Assembly: GCA_002748665.1 (NCBI GenBank)
Contig: PDTB01000020.1
Coordinates: 32,544-96,543, forward strand
Reading direction: 5' to 3'
DNA: 64,000 bases
Source: Dethiosulfovibrio peptidovorans
GTDB taxonomy: Bacteria; Synergistota; Synergistia; Synergistales; Dethiosulfovibrionaceae
The position numbers and the translations under genes were made by a program. The notes beneath the pieces are model-generated. The model did no database searches, had not been told where the DNA came from, and worked only from the letters and a program-made list of their open reading frames with translations. The first letter of the stretch is position 1. Each line of letters begins with the position of its first letter. Shown piece by piece: positions 1 through 8,345 of this stretch.

Positions 1-260
1 TCGAACCTACGTATATCATTGAGCGGAGAATCGAAAGGGATACCCGATCACTCCCTTTCTGGATCATCCATCTCCAGAAGCCTGAGCAACCTCAGTGCAT
101 ACCTCAAATCCGAAGAGTTTAAGCCGCTCTCGAACCCGAACCCTGCGTCGCCCCCTCCCTCGGCATGCCAAAACACCGTGTTGTGAACCAGTTACCGAAC
201 GAGCTCTCGATGCCTTTTTCGCAACGCTCAATTGATTCACCTCGCTAAGGATATGGTGTA
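1..260. other. Left edge, no supported gene
   Basis: I see no convincing gene here. A plus-strand frame is open from the window edge to a stop near position 186, but its product is serine/proline-rich and matches nothing I know. Short minus-strand frames are also open but have no start site. This could be the end of a gene lying outside the window, or decayed sequence. Confidence 0.3.
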
Positions 261-352
261 ATTAGGCTCTCTTTACTCTCATTATACATATCCTCCAACT
301 TGAATCAAGCACAAAAAACATCCCTGTAAAAATACCGTTGCGCACCCTGCCC

Positions 353-690
353 TTAAGGGTTACCCAGGGGCCGTCCCTGCTTCTCCAGATAGTCGTTAAG
401 GGCCTTTGTGATGGCCTCCTCGGCCAAAGACGATACATCCTTTCTTGAGGAAGCGTACAAAAACAGAGTAAAAGAATCAAAAATTGCGTCTCCGTTGCAG
501 CTGAAAAGTGGCACTGTGACGTGGATTTTTGCATCATAGATCCACGCCCTCTAACCTTTTGGACAAAATCCTGTACCGTTTCGAGAGAGGAGAAAGCCGA
601 GGAATTGATTGAGATACCTAACGGGAAGGAGGAGGATACCCTGTGATCGAACCAGCGATACCGCTGAACATGATCTTTAGAGGTATCCTC
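353..690 (-). pseudogene. Frameshifted small gene with a ribbon-helix-helix-like C-terminus
   Basis: Two minus-strand frames join near 540-552 to give one plausible protein. The upstream frame contributes LETVQDFVQKVRG. After a one-base shift the downstream frame reads WIYDAKIHVTVPLF and ends with a helical, charged tail (AEEAITKALNDYLEKQGRP) at the TAA at 353-355. That tail resembles the second helix of a ribbon-helix-helix or other small DNA-binding protein. The nominal ATG at 735 lies inside a terminator hairpin, so the true start is unknown and the upper limit given is approximate. I read this as a disrupted gene; a sequencing error is the alternative. No function can be assigned. Confidence 0.4.
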
Positions 691-697
691 GAATGAA

Positions 698-732
698 AAG
701 AAAGCGAAAGAGTTAAACTCTCTCGCTTTCTT
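698..732 (-). terminator. Rho-independent terminator after the C69 dipeptidase
   Basis: A nearly perfect inverted repeat (about 15 bp per arm, GAAAGCGA type) is followed on the minus strand by a T-rich run. It lies 22 bp past the stop of the dipeptidase gene. Its symmetry could also serve the opposite strand. Confidence 0.8.
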
Positions 733-753
733 CACGTTTTTGTCCGTTCTTAT

Positions 754-2412
754 TTATTTAGGATCAGCGGGATTGGAGAGGGCTCCATAGCCCACGTCCT
801 CAAGCCACCAGGTAGGATATCCGACACCTTCCTGGGTTCCTTCCTCAGTCATGACGTACCCATCGCAGTATTTGCCGACCAGAGCGTCACCCAGAGCCCA
901 CCAGGCTTTCTCCACCTCGACCATGGCCTTGTCGGTATACTCAGTGACGAGGGCGACGGCCTTCTTGGGATTCTTTTTGTACATGTCCATAGCCTTGGAT
1001 GACACGTCGGGAATCTCCTTAAAAAATCGGGACTCGAACCGCTCCTGTTCAGCCTGGATGTCCTTGATTATGTAGTTCCACTTAAGAGTAGCCCAGTTGC
1101 TCACGAAGTTGAAGGCCCACCATGCGCTCTCCCTGTCCATTTTGTGACGAGTTCCTGTGGCCCAGCTCTTGGGAACCTCGGTAACACCGCAGAAGATAGG
1201 CACATACACGGTGGTCAGAGGCTGATCCTCTCCAAACCAGAGAATACCGCCCACGGGGTCGGGACGATCAGCCCAAGACTGGGCAACGTGGCTGTACGAG
1301 CAACGGAAGATGCTGATGTTTCTCTCCCAGTACACGTGCTCCATTCCCTTGGGACGCTGGTCCATGTTGGGGCGATAGACCACAGGGCACTCAAAGGGAC
1401 CGCCGGCCTTGGTCTTGCCCAGGTCGTAGGGAGTTCCCTGGTAATGATCCCGGTTGATGGCGATAAGATCCTGGACCGACACCTTTTTATCGGGTTTCAC
1501 GGATAGAGGATACTGGGCAGCGGTAGAACTGAGTTTCAGCGAAGGTGCCAGAAGGCTCAGAACCCGCCATTCCCTCCGTGAACAGACAGGAAGGTAAGCG
1601 TTATCCTCGGCGGGCATGTAGGCCCTGTTGAACTCGAAGGTCTCGCCATCTTTCCACCAGCCCATCTCTTTGGCGAAGGATCTGACGTTCTCCGACCACA
1701 TGTACTTATCGGGATCGTCGAAGTCCACGGCACCGATCCGGGAACGGTTAGCGATGACGCTCACGTGATTGTCGGGGATCCGGGCGGCGACCCACACGGC
1801 CCCTGGTTTGCCGCTCTCAGGAGTCCAGAGAGGCCCCGGGCCAGCGATCTCGAAGAGCCATACCTCGTTGCCGTCAGAGAGACACAGCCCCTCACCGGCA
1901 TCGCCGTATCCGTACTTCTCGGCCAATTCACCCATGACCTTCACGGCTTCCCGAGCCGTCCTGGCTCTCTGAAGCGCAAAGACCTCCAGCATTTCGATCA
2001 TCATCCAGCCGTTATCGCAGTAGAGCTCCTCCCGACCACCCCACGTGGCCTCACCGATCATGAGCTTGTGTTCGTTCATGAAGGGGTAGCCTACGTTGAA
2101 GTAGGTGTATGTCTCCTCCACCTGAGGGATGGTACCTACCTCGATGAGTTTTTTGGTGGGGATGGTCTGGTAACACAGGTTCTTGTACACCGAAGCCGTG
2201 GAACCGGCACCCCATTTTTTCCCCGGCACGATCTGAATTCTCTGGTCGTACCATCCATCTGCCGTATGACTGACCATGCTGGATCCATCAACCGTAGCGC
2301 CCTTTCCGACCATCATAGCCGTGCAGGCCATGGCTCCTCCTGCCACGATGAGCGACAGAGCAACGATACCCGATAGCACGCCAAAACTCTTGAAGACTCC
2401 TCTTGCTCTCAT
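754..2412 (-). CDS. Secreted C69-family dipeptidase (peptidase U34)
   Basis: This is a 552-residue N-terminal-nucleophile hydrolase predicted to cleave dipeptides outside the cytoplasm. A signal peptide (residues 1-29, hydrophobic core then AMA) ends directly before Cys30. In the C69 family the equivalent cysteine becomes the catalytic N-terminal residue after processing (CTAMMVGKGAT). Further family features are a DGSSMVSHTADG stretch and a Trp-rich C-terminal half. Length fits secreted C69 peptidases of anaerobes. It is monocistronic: a terminator follows and the divergent yhhQ-like gene lies upstream. It fits a peptide-fermenting lifestyle. The family is clear; the substrate is not visible in the sequence. 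Confidence 0.93.
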   Translation of the reverse strand: MRARGVFKSFGVLSGIVALSLIVAGGAMACTAMMVGKGATVDGSSMVSHTADGWYDQRIQIVPGKKWGAGSTASVYKNLCYQTIPTKKLIEVGTIPQVEETYTYFNVGYPFMNEHKLMIGEATWGGREELYCDNGWMMIEMLEVFALQRARTAREAVKVMGELAEKYGYGDAGEGLCLSDGNEVWLFEIAGPGPLWTPESGKPGAVWVAARIPDNHVSVIANRSRIGAVDFDDPDKYMWSENVRSFAKEMGWWKDGETFEFNRAYMPAEDNAYLPVCSRREWRVLSLLAPSLKLSSTAAQYPLSVKPDKKVSVQDLIAINRDHYQGTPYDLGKTKAGGPFECPVVYRPNMDQRPKGMEHVYWERNISIFRCSYSHVAQSWADRPDPVGGILWFGEDQPLTTVYVPIFCGVTEVPKSWATGTRHKMDRESAWWAFNFVSNWATLKWNYIIKDIQAEQERFESRFFKEIPDVSSKAMDMYKKNPKKAVALVTEYTDKAMVEVEKAWWALGDALVGKYCDGYVMTEEGTQEGVGYPTWWLEDVGYGALSNPADPK

Positions 2413-2663
2413 AACATAGACCTCCTGACGATATGCTATTATGTCGCCTTTGACGCCTCTTGTATGGAACAGATCTTACAAAGATACACGTATCATATCA
2501 TCACACGTCAATCAAAGAAGTTCCCCACAGTTTTTGTAGGGAATCGTGCTCTTAAAGAACTTTTTGACCGAGTGAGTCCACAAAAAGGTTTACTCTTCTC
2601 TGGGAAGAGTTTGTCGTGTACAATGTCTGCTACAAGAAGTAAAGAAAGGTTTTGACGGGAACT

Positions 2664-3341
2664 ATGTGGAACGAATTTCTCTGGGGGGGCATGATGCTGC
2701 TCAATTTCGCTGGCATCATGGTTATGTACCGGCTGTGGGGCAAGCAGGGACTTCTGTGTTGGATTCCCGTATCGGTGATCGTGGCGAACATTCAAGTGGT
2801 CAAGCTCGTCTCTCTCTTCGGGATTACGGCTACTTTAGGCAATATCGTCTACGCCTCAGCCTTCCTGGTAACCGACATCCTGTCGGAAAATCACGGGAAA
2901 AAGGACGCCAGACAGGCGGTATATATCGGTTTTTTCTCACTTGTGGTGATGACCACGATGATGAACCTGGCCCTGTGGTTTACCCCTCATAACGACGACT
3001 TTGCCCAGAGCGCCCTATCGACGATCTTTGCGATCATGCCTCGACTTACAGTAGCGTCCTTTCTGGCGTACGGTGTCTCCCAACTTCACGACGTATGGGC
3101 TTTCCACTGGTGGAAGACCCATACAGGAGGTCGCCATCTCTGGCTGCGAAACAACCTATCGACCATGGTATCCCAAGGATTGGACAGCGTTATATTCACC
3201 ATTGTAGCTTTTTATGGTACTGTGCCCATCAAGGCACTGGCAGAGATCGTCCTCTCCACCTATGTCCTCAAATTCATCGTTGCAGCCTGTGACACCCCCT
3301 TCGTCTATTGGGCCAAACGCATTCACCGAAACGAGAGATAG
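2664..3341 (+). CDS. Queuosine precursor transporter (YhhQ/DUF165 family)
   Basis: This is an integral membrane protein of about 225 residues with roughly six hydrophobic segments. Family hallmarks are the VANIQVVKLVSLFG segment, the polar AFLVTDILSENHGKKDAR motif between helices, and a C-terminal TPFVYWAKR. Members import queuine-pathway precursors for tRNA modification. The ATG at 2664 is preceded by GGGA. A TTG at 2652 behind AGAAAGG would add four residues and is a real alternative. The gene stands alone, convergent with the ParA operon and sharing a terminator with it. I looked for a preQ1 riboswitch upstream and could not support one. Confidence 0.88.
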   Translation: MWNEFLWGGMMLLNFAGIMVMYRLWGKQGLLCWIPVSVIVANIQVVKLVSLFGITATLGNIVYASAFLVTDILSENHGKKDARQAVYIGFFSLVVMTTMMNLALWFTPHNDDFAQSALSTIFAIMPRLTVASFLAYGVSQLHDVWAFHWWKTHTGGRHLWLRNNLSTMVSQGLDSVIFTIVAFYGTVPIKALAEIVLSTYVLKFIVAACDTPFVYWAKRIHRNER

Positions 3342-3355
3342 CGGGTACCCTGATA

Positions 3356-3399
3356 AAGGAGACGACCTAAGAGAGTCTCTCCTCTTAGGTCGTCTCCTT
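3356..3399. terminator. Bidirectional terminator between convergent genes
   Basis: A perfect inverted repeat of about 19 bp per arm (AAGGAGACGACCTAAGAGAG and its complement) lies between yhhQ and the gene ending at 3385. The stop codon of the minus-strand gene is inside one arm. Confidence 0.88.
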
Positions 3400-4104
3400 G
3401 TCTCGTGCCACATATGCCCTCACGGTTCCATCCTCGGACCAGAAAAGGGCCATTACCAAAGGGTGTCGAATCTGGCTTGCCCTGATAATAGGTCTGAGAC
3501 TCTCCCCGTCTCGGCGCATCCCATACAGTTGAGTGGTGGTGACTTCAATCGCATCAAATTCCCGACGTAACTTATCGATACTCAGAGGAAAAACGTCCGC
3601 TGTCTTTAAAAGATCGCTCCAAAGCATCCTATCATCGTTGCTCAGAAGATCGACCAAAGACATATCGTTCTCCGCTTGCGAAGGCGGTGGTTCCTGAAAG
3701 GGCGACAATTTTCTCTCTCTCTCGTTTTTCGTCTCCGCCGCTCGACGAGAAAGATTCCAGGACGACGGAGCACCCACGGTCACATTCTCCCCTCGAACCT
3801 GCAATACCTCCAGAAACCTCAGATCATCCACGAGAGAGTTCAGGGCCTCTGTAGGATCATCGGAAAAAAACTCGCTGAGATTCTTTAGTGACGTTTTCTC
3901 CCCTCTCCACCTCAGAAGAGAAATGGCAACGACGATGCCCCATTCTTGGAGTCTCAGTCCTTGAGGGGGACAGACCGAGAGAAGCTCCCGAACCAGATCC
4001 TCTCTCAAGGTGACCTCGGGCGGGGAGGATACGGGGACAGCCATCCCCCGAACATCGTCCCCCTCGGTGAGATATTTACGCAGACTCGGTCGCTTCTTTG
4101 CCAT
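3385..4104 (-). CDS. Unrecognised partner of ParA-type ATPase
   Basis: This 239-residue protein is not recognised by sequence. It starts MAKKRPSLRKYL, has a mid region resembling a helical winged-helix fold (LQEWGIVVAISLLRWRGEKTSL), a polar linker near residue 140, and a C-terminal alpha/beta-like part. Its start overlaps the parA stop by 29 bp, which implies translational coupling. In that position a ParB-like or centromere/cargo-binding partner is expected, but I see no ParB nuclease box or clear helix-turn-helix. Its last codons lie in the terminator stem. I infer that it works with the ParA protein; the role is unknown. Confidence 0.7.
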   Translation of the reverse strand: MAKKRPSLRKYLTEGDDVRGMAVPVSSPPEVTLREDLVRELLSVCPPQGLRLQEWGIVVAISLLRWRGEKTSLKNLSEFFSDDPTEALNSLVDDLRFLEVLQVRGENVTVGAPSSWNLSRRAAETKNERERKLSPFQEPPPSQAENDMSLVDLLSNDDRMLWSDLLKTADVFPLSIDKLRREFDAIEVTTTQLYGMRRDGESLRPIIRASQIRHPLVMALFWSEDGTVRAYVARDKETT

Positions 4105-4864
4105 TACGTTTTTCCCTCTCTACGAATTCTTCAGCGAGAAGACGGTAGTCCCGAGCTCCATTACAGTTCTTGTCATAACTCAGGACAGATACTCCAGCAC
4201 CGCTGGCCTCAACTATACTGATATTTCCCCTGATGTATCGCCGATAGAGCGTATCTCCGAAGTAGTCGGAAACCTCCTTTTGCACCTCTCGATTCATGAC
4301 AACCTTGGAGTTATGTCTCGTCAGGACGACGCCTCCCACGGTAAGTTTTTTGTTCAATCTCTTCTGGAATAACTTCACCGTGGAGTCCAGGAGTCGGATC
4401 CCTGCCAAACTGTAAAACTCGCTTTCCAGGGGAACCATGATCTCATCAGCAGCAGCCAAAACGTTTCTGGTGAAGAGTCCCAGCTGTGGAGGACTATCAC
4501 AGAAGATGTAATCGTACTGCTGAAGGTTCTCAGCTTCCAGCGACGAACGAAGCAGACTGTCCCGTCCCGGTTCCCGCTCAAGCTGAAGCTCCGCTACCGC
4601 GAGATCAAGACTACTTGGGATGACGTCCACTCCCTCACGACGAATCGCCAGATCAGACAGTGACAGATCCCCAACGAGAAAATCGTACACGTAGGGGGCC
4701 CCATCGGAGACCGATATGCCCCATCCAGAGGACAGGTTACTCTGGGGATCCAGATCCAAGGCGGCAATCCTGTATCCTTTGGAGACAAGAGCCACCGCGA
4801 GGTTCTGACACAGGGTGGTCTTGCCAACCCCTCCTTTAAGATTACAAAAGCCCAGTATTTTCAT
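4076..4864 (-). CDS. ParA/MinD-family ATPase
   Basis: This is a 262-residue P-loop ATPase of the ParA/Soj/MinD group. It has a deviant Walker A motif (KGGVGKTT at residues 10-17), a Walker A-prime/switch segment LDLDPQSNLS and a Walker B-like IFCDSPPQLG. I chose the ATG at 4864 because AGGAGG sits six bases upstream; the longer frame to 4909 lacks this. Family members position plasmids, chromosome origins or protein cargo by surface-bound gradients. No ParB with parS-like repeats is adjacent; the next gene is an unknown protein that overlaps its stop. A chromosomal cargo-positioning role is as likely as DNA segregation. Confidence 0.9.
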   Translation of the reverse strand: MKILGFCNLKGGVGKTTLCQNLAVALVSKGYRIAALDLDPQSNLSSGWGISVSDGAPYVYDFLVGDLSLSDLAIRREGVDVIPSSLDLAVAELQLEREPGRDSLLRSSLEAENLQQYDYIFCDSPPQLGLFTRNVLAAADEIMVPLESEFYSLAGIRLLDSTVKLFQKRLNKKLTVGGVVLTRHNSKVVMNREVQKEVSDYFGDTLYRRYIRGNISIVEASGAGVSVLSYDKNCNGARDYRLLAEEFVEREKRNGKEATESA

Positions 4865-4874
4865 CGAGATCCTC

Positions 4875-5654
4875 CTACTTGGATCGATAGGAATAGGCGA
4901 GTCCGTCAAAAGGTTTGGGTACCGTCCACGTCGCCAGGTGCATCCACCCCTTTTGAAGTTCCAGGGTGTTCAGATGAACTGGAAAGACGAAATCCTTCAT
5001 ATTCACTATTGGCTGGGTCTTCTGGAGAGCCTTGTCCACTATCGAGGATTGATCGTCATTGTTGATCCGAAATTGGTATCGATCCAACCATAGCTCGGCA
5101 CCCTCTCGAAGCTCCAAGCGTCCATCCAGATCGACCTTGATCCGAAGATTAACAGGACGATGAACATGATAGTACCCACTGGCCGATAGTCCCCCGGGCA
5201 GAAAGCGAACCGACATGGATTCCCAACAGCCATCATCGTCCTCTACGACCAATCCTTTAAGGAACTGGTTAAGATCCGAATCGGATATGGATGCATCCAA
5301 GTAGCCTCGAAGGACGCTTCGAAGTTCTTTAGGGCCATCGTCGTTCCAAGCCTCGACAGGTCCGAAATCACTGAAAGCCGCCTCAAGCGAAATCGACGAA
5401 AAACGAAGCCCCTCCAGAGAGGGTCCCACAGCTTCAAAATATATATGCCGCACCGTACCATCGTTGGGTACTTTTTCATCGAGGATCATACGTGCCTCCT
5501 CAGGCGACATCATCGCTACAAGCCACCGAAAGAGTCGAGTCTCTCGATCTGAAGCGGCGACATCCCCTACAAAAGATCGTTCGGTTCCCCATGCGGTAAC
5601 GACTGATACGGCGCTTATGACGACAAACATGAACACCACAAGGCGTTTTTTCAT
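4875..5654 (-). CDS. Exported DUF2993-like protein
   Basis: A predicted protein of about 259 residues begins MKKRLVVFMFVVISAVSVV, a typical signal peptide or N-terminal anchor. The C-terminal half has the pattern of repeated short beta strands seen in DUF2993 (LmeA-like) proteins: SASGYYHVHRPVNLRIKVDL, then LELREGAELWLDRYQF. Some family members bind phospholipids, so an envelope lipid-binding role is possible but inferred. The ATG at 5654 follows GGAGG with a nine-base gap; an upstream TTG at 5660 is less likely. It lies 10 bp before parA on the same strand, so the three genes form an operon. Confidence 0.65.
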   Translation of the reverse strand: MKKRLVVFMFVVISAVSVVTAWGTERSFVGDVAASDRETRLFRWLVAMMSPEEARMILDEKVPNDGTVRHIYFEAVGPSLEGLRFSSISLEAAFSDFGPVEAWNDDGPKELRSVLRGYLDASISDSDLNQFLKGLVVEDDDGCWESMSVRFLPGGLSASGYYHVHRPVNLRIKVDLDGRLELREGAELWLDRYQFRINNDDQSSIVDKALQKTQPIVNMKDFVFPVHLNTLELQKGWMHLATWTVPKPFDGLAYSYRSK

Positions 5655-5743
5655 TACCAAACACCTCCATCTGAGTTTCTTCTCTGGAGTTTATTCTACT
5701 ACGAACGGCGAGAGGTTCAAAACCAATAAAGCCAAGCACAAAA

Positions 5744-5773
5744 AAGGAGGAGCTCGTCAGCGAGGCCCTCCTT
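5744..5773 (-). terminator. Terminator of the ABC importer operon
   Basis: The stem AAGGAGG / CCTCCTT extends through CGAGC and is followed by six T residues on the minus strand, 23 bp beyond the last gene of the importer operon. Confidence 0.85.
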
Positions 5774-5795
5774 AACGCGAACATACTCAATGAGT

Positions 5796-6185
5796 CTACA
5801 AGGTATAACTCCACCCCGGCAGTTTATCCCGAACAAGGGGAACCACGTTGATGACTCGTCCCTTAAGTTCCTTGTTCTTGAACGTCACTCGATAGGTTTT
5901 AGTGACCTGGTCATTCTTATCCAGTTCCTTGACGACAATCACGTGTGTCTGGCCTGCTATGGTGATGGCCCCCCGATCTCCGTCAACCAAGTACATGGGC
6001 TCTCCATCCTCGTCATCCACGAAGACCTCCACAGCCTCAAAAGCCGGATATGCCTGCCCCTCATGGACAAATTTCCGGTTATCTATCAAGACGTCGTATG
6101 CCTTTCCTTGGTTGTAGCAGAAGACAGCCACCCCGACCAGGCACGCTACAATGAGAACATCCACAAAAATCTGTCTCGACCTCAT
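5796..6185 (-). CDS. Small membrane-anchored protein, DUF6672-like
   Basis: This 129-residue protein has one N-terminal transmembrane helix (about residues 6-24, IFVDVLIVACLVGVAVFCY). The rest is a compact extracytoplasmic beta-rich domain containing EVFVDDEDGEPMYLVDGDRG. It starts 13 bp after the upstream permease stop and is the last gene of the ABC operon. I believe this family recurs with this type of importer, but I cannot verify the family number here. It may be an accessory subunit or a sensor of the transporter. Function unknown. Confidence 0.7.
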   Translation of the reverse strand: MRSRQIFVDVLIVACLVGVAVFCYNQGKAYDVLIDNRKFVHEGQAYPAFEAVEVFVDDEDGEPMYLVDGDRGAITIAGQTHVIVVKELDKNDQVTKTYRVTFKNKELKGRVINVVPLVRDKLPGWSYTL

Positions 6186-6198
6186 ACCGCCACCTCCC

Positions 6199-7305
6199 CT
6201 ATTTAGGATCGACCGCTACGCCTCGAAGGCCCTGGCGCGCTCGTTCTTTATCCTTATAGCGACGCCAGGCGTGGAGCACCAGAGCCAGAGAAATGATCCC
6301 GTACGAGACGAATACACGGAAATACTCCCCAAGCTGAGCCTGACCTATGAGGTATTTCCCTGCCATAGGAGAGACCACAAACATGAGGTGAAACAGGACG
6401 ACCCCAAGGAAGACGTTGAAGATGGAAGCCCGTGAGACGCTGGCTCCCCCTACAAGCAAGGAAGCGATAGCAAACATCCCCGCCTGCTCGTGGCTATTGT
6501 AGGTGTTCATGGTACCTATGTTCTGAAGGAAGATGATCTGTCCATAACACGCCAGGACCGTGGATATCACGATGGAGATAAGGCGGGTTCGCTCCACTGG
6601 AATACCGGCGGACCGAGCCACGTTCATATCCTGACCGACAGCCCTCATATCCTGCCCCAGTTTGGTTCGCCGGAACCAGACCACGAACAGGCAGAACAAG
6701 CCGATCACTATAAATGTAGCCAGAGGCACCTCGACCCCATGAAGGTTCACCGGAATCAAGTTATCCAGACACTTTCGAATGCCCTCCAGGTTCGTCACGT
6801 TTCGGATTCCGTAGCCTCTGGAGAGAACCATCTTGGGATTCGTGATAGGGACGACACTGCCAAAGCCATAGAGGACAATAAGCTGATAGACCCCGTTCAT
6901 AAAGAAACCCAGGATAAACGAGGTCACCATCTCTCGCCCCTTAGCCTTGTTCAGGACAACTCCGCAGAGCCACCCCAAGGCAATAGCGAGAGGCGTGGAG
7001 ATGATCGCCGCCAAGAGCATCCCCGGGACACCCACGACGTTCCAGTCACTGATAAAGATCAGGCCTATCTGACCCGCCATGGCACCCAAAACCATCCCAA
7101 AATTAAGCCCCATGCCAGCCATAATGGGAATCAGCAGGGACAATACCAGAAAGGAATTTCGGGAGAGCCGGATCAGCATCTCCTGAAACAGATACCCTCC
7201 AGAAAACTGAGAGATAGGGATAGCAAAGGCACTAACCGCAAGAAAGACTATAGGAACTGCATTCTGGATGAGCAGATGCTTGAGAGTATCGGTTTTTTTA
7301 TTCAT
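6199..7305 (-). CDS. ABC transporter permease, sugar/nucleoside type (second subunit)
   Basis: This is a 368-residue, highly hydrophobic permease of the BPD_transp_2 group (RbsC/YufQ-like) with about nine membrane segments. The cytoplasmic coupling region is visible as TKLGQDMRAVGQDMNVARSAGI, the EAA-like loop of this family. It starts with ATGA overlapping the stop of the preceding permease, which argues for coupled translation of a heterodimer. The partner ATPase is two genes upstream. The substrate is not readable from the permease; related systems carry nucleosides, autoinducers or sugars. Confidence 0.9.
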   Translation of the reverse strand: MNKKTDTLKHLLIQNAVPIVFLAVSAFAIPISQFSGGYLFQEMLIRLSRNSFLVLSLLIPIMAGMGLNFGMVLGAMAGQIGLIFISDWNVVGVPGMLLAAIISTPLAIALGWLCGVVLNKAKGREMVTSFILGFFMNGVYQLIVLYGFGSVVPITNPKMVLSRGYGIRNVTNLEGIRKCLDNLIPVNLHGVEVPLATFIVIGLFCLFVVWFRRTKLGQDMRAVGQDMNVARSAGIPVERTRLISIVISTVLACYGQIIFLQNIGTMNTYNSHEQAGMFAIASLLVGGASVSRASIFNVFLGVVLFHLMFVVSPMAGKYLIGQAQLGEYFRVFVSYGIISLALVLHAWRRYKDKERARQGLRGVAVDPK

Positions 7306-8345
7306 GACTTCACCTTCACAACTCGGGTCAGGGCATAGAGGATCATACCGTTGGAGACGATGATTCGGATGACCTCCGACATGTCGGTCTGGATCATGCT
7401 GTTGATGACCGACGGCGTCATGGTGAGGATCCCCTGAAAAAGGATCGTTCCCACGATAACGTTCATGATGGTGGCCTTATGAACCGACGCTCCCCCGATA
7501 AGGATAGCCGAGACCGCAGGAAAGGCCATAAAGAATGGCCCCATGTAGAGCTGGATAAAACCAAAACTCTGTTCATAGATGATGATCCCAATGGCGCCAA
7601 GTATCGTCGAGAGAACCACAGAAACGATCCTCATTCTGTCTATATTAACCCCCGAGGCCCGAGCATACTCCGGGTTCGATCCCACGGTGGTCATAGCCGT
7701 ACCGGTTCTGGTCCTCATGAAAAGCCACATGAGAAGGCACATGAAGGCAAAGAACAGGAACATTCCCGTCGGCACGTAGAAAAACTCCCCAACCTGAAAC
7801 GCCCCCAGATTGCTGATGGCCGACTGCCAGAACCCCTCAACCGAGATAGTGGTTCGAAGCCCCTTGCCCGCGTAGCCCCAGACCATGTTCGAGCTTCGAT
7901 AGGGCAGGACAAGCCACATGATGCACATAAAGGCCACGGACGAGAACCCCACGTACGTGGCGATCATCATCTCGCTTCCCTTGACCTTGTTCAGAAGTAG
8001 ACCATAGGCGACACCAAGGAGAGCAGCGATGGGAACAGCTACAGCCATAGCGAGCAGGATTCCTGGAATGCCGGAGATACCCGCTTCAATGCTGGTCACA
8101 GCTCCCAGAAGACCGGCGATAATCCCCAGAGGCAAGCCGAAGTTCAGCCCACACCCTGCCTGGATCATGGGCACCATGGCCAGGACCATGACGCCGTTCA
8201 TGCCGAAACGCACCAGGGTATCGCTGAAAGACGCGTCAAGACGAACCCCCACAAATGGCGCCAGGACGAACAGAGAGAGGAGGAAAAGACCGATGATGAC
8301 CCTTGGCCAGCCTGCGTTTTCTATGAATTTTTTCAAAGTCTCCAC
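7302..8345 (-). CDS. ABC transporter permease, sugar/nucleoside type (first subunit)
   Basis: This is a 347-residue permease paralogous to the next gene. It has the same coupling-loop pattern (TGTAMTTVGSNPEYARASGV) and Gly-rich membrane segments such as SAILIGGASVHKATIMNV. The GTG start shares one base with the TAG stop of the ATPase gene. Both permeases, the ATPase and the DUF3798 binding protein make a complete importer. It is most like YufP/YufQ-type nucleoside permeases in architecture, but the binding protein is not a BMP family member, so the ligand is open. Confidence 0.9.
   Translation of the reverse strand: METLKKFIENAGWPRVIIGLFLLSLFVLAPFVGVRLDASFSDTLVRFGMNGVMVLAMVPMIQAGCGLNFGLPLGIIAGLLGAVTSIEAGISGIPGILLAMAVAVPIAALLGVAYGLLLNKVKGSEMMIATYVGFSSVAFMCIMWLVLPYRSSNMVWGYAGKGLRTTISVEGFWQSAISNLGAFQVGEFFYVPTGMFLFFAFMCLLMWLFMRTRTGTAMTTVGSNPEYARASGVNIDRMRIVSVVLSTILGAIGIIIYEQSFGFIQLYMGPFFMAFPAVSAILIGGASVHKATIMNVIVGTILFQGILTMTPSVINSMIQTDMSEVIRIIVSNGMILYALTRVVKVKS

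Noticed and set aside
2460-2651. preQ1 riboswitch before the queuosine-precursor transporter
   Set aside because: A small CTCTTC/GAAGAG hairpin exists, but I could not place the conserved pseudoknot features.
6490-8000. Long plus-strand frames opposite the two permease genes
   Set aside because: They are His/Asp/Gln-rich mirror frames of hydrophobic membrane genes with no ribosome sites.
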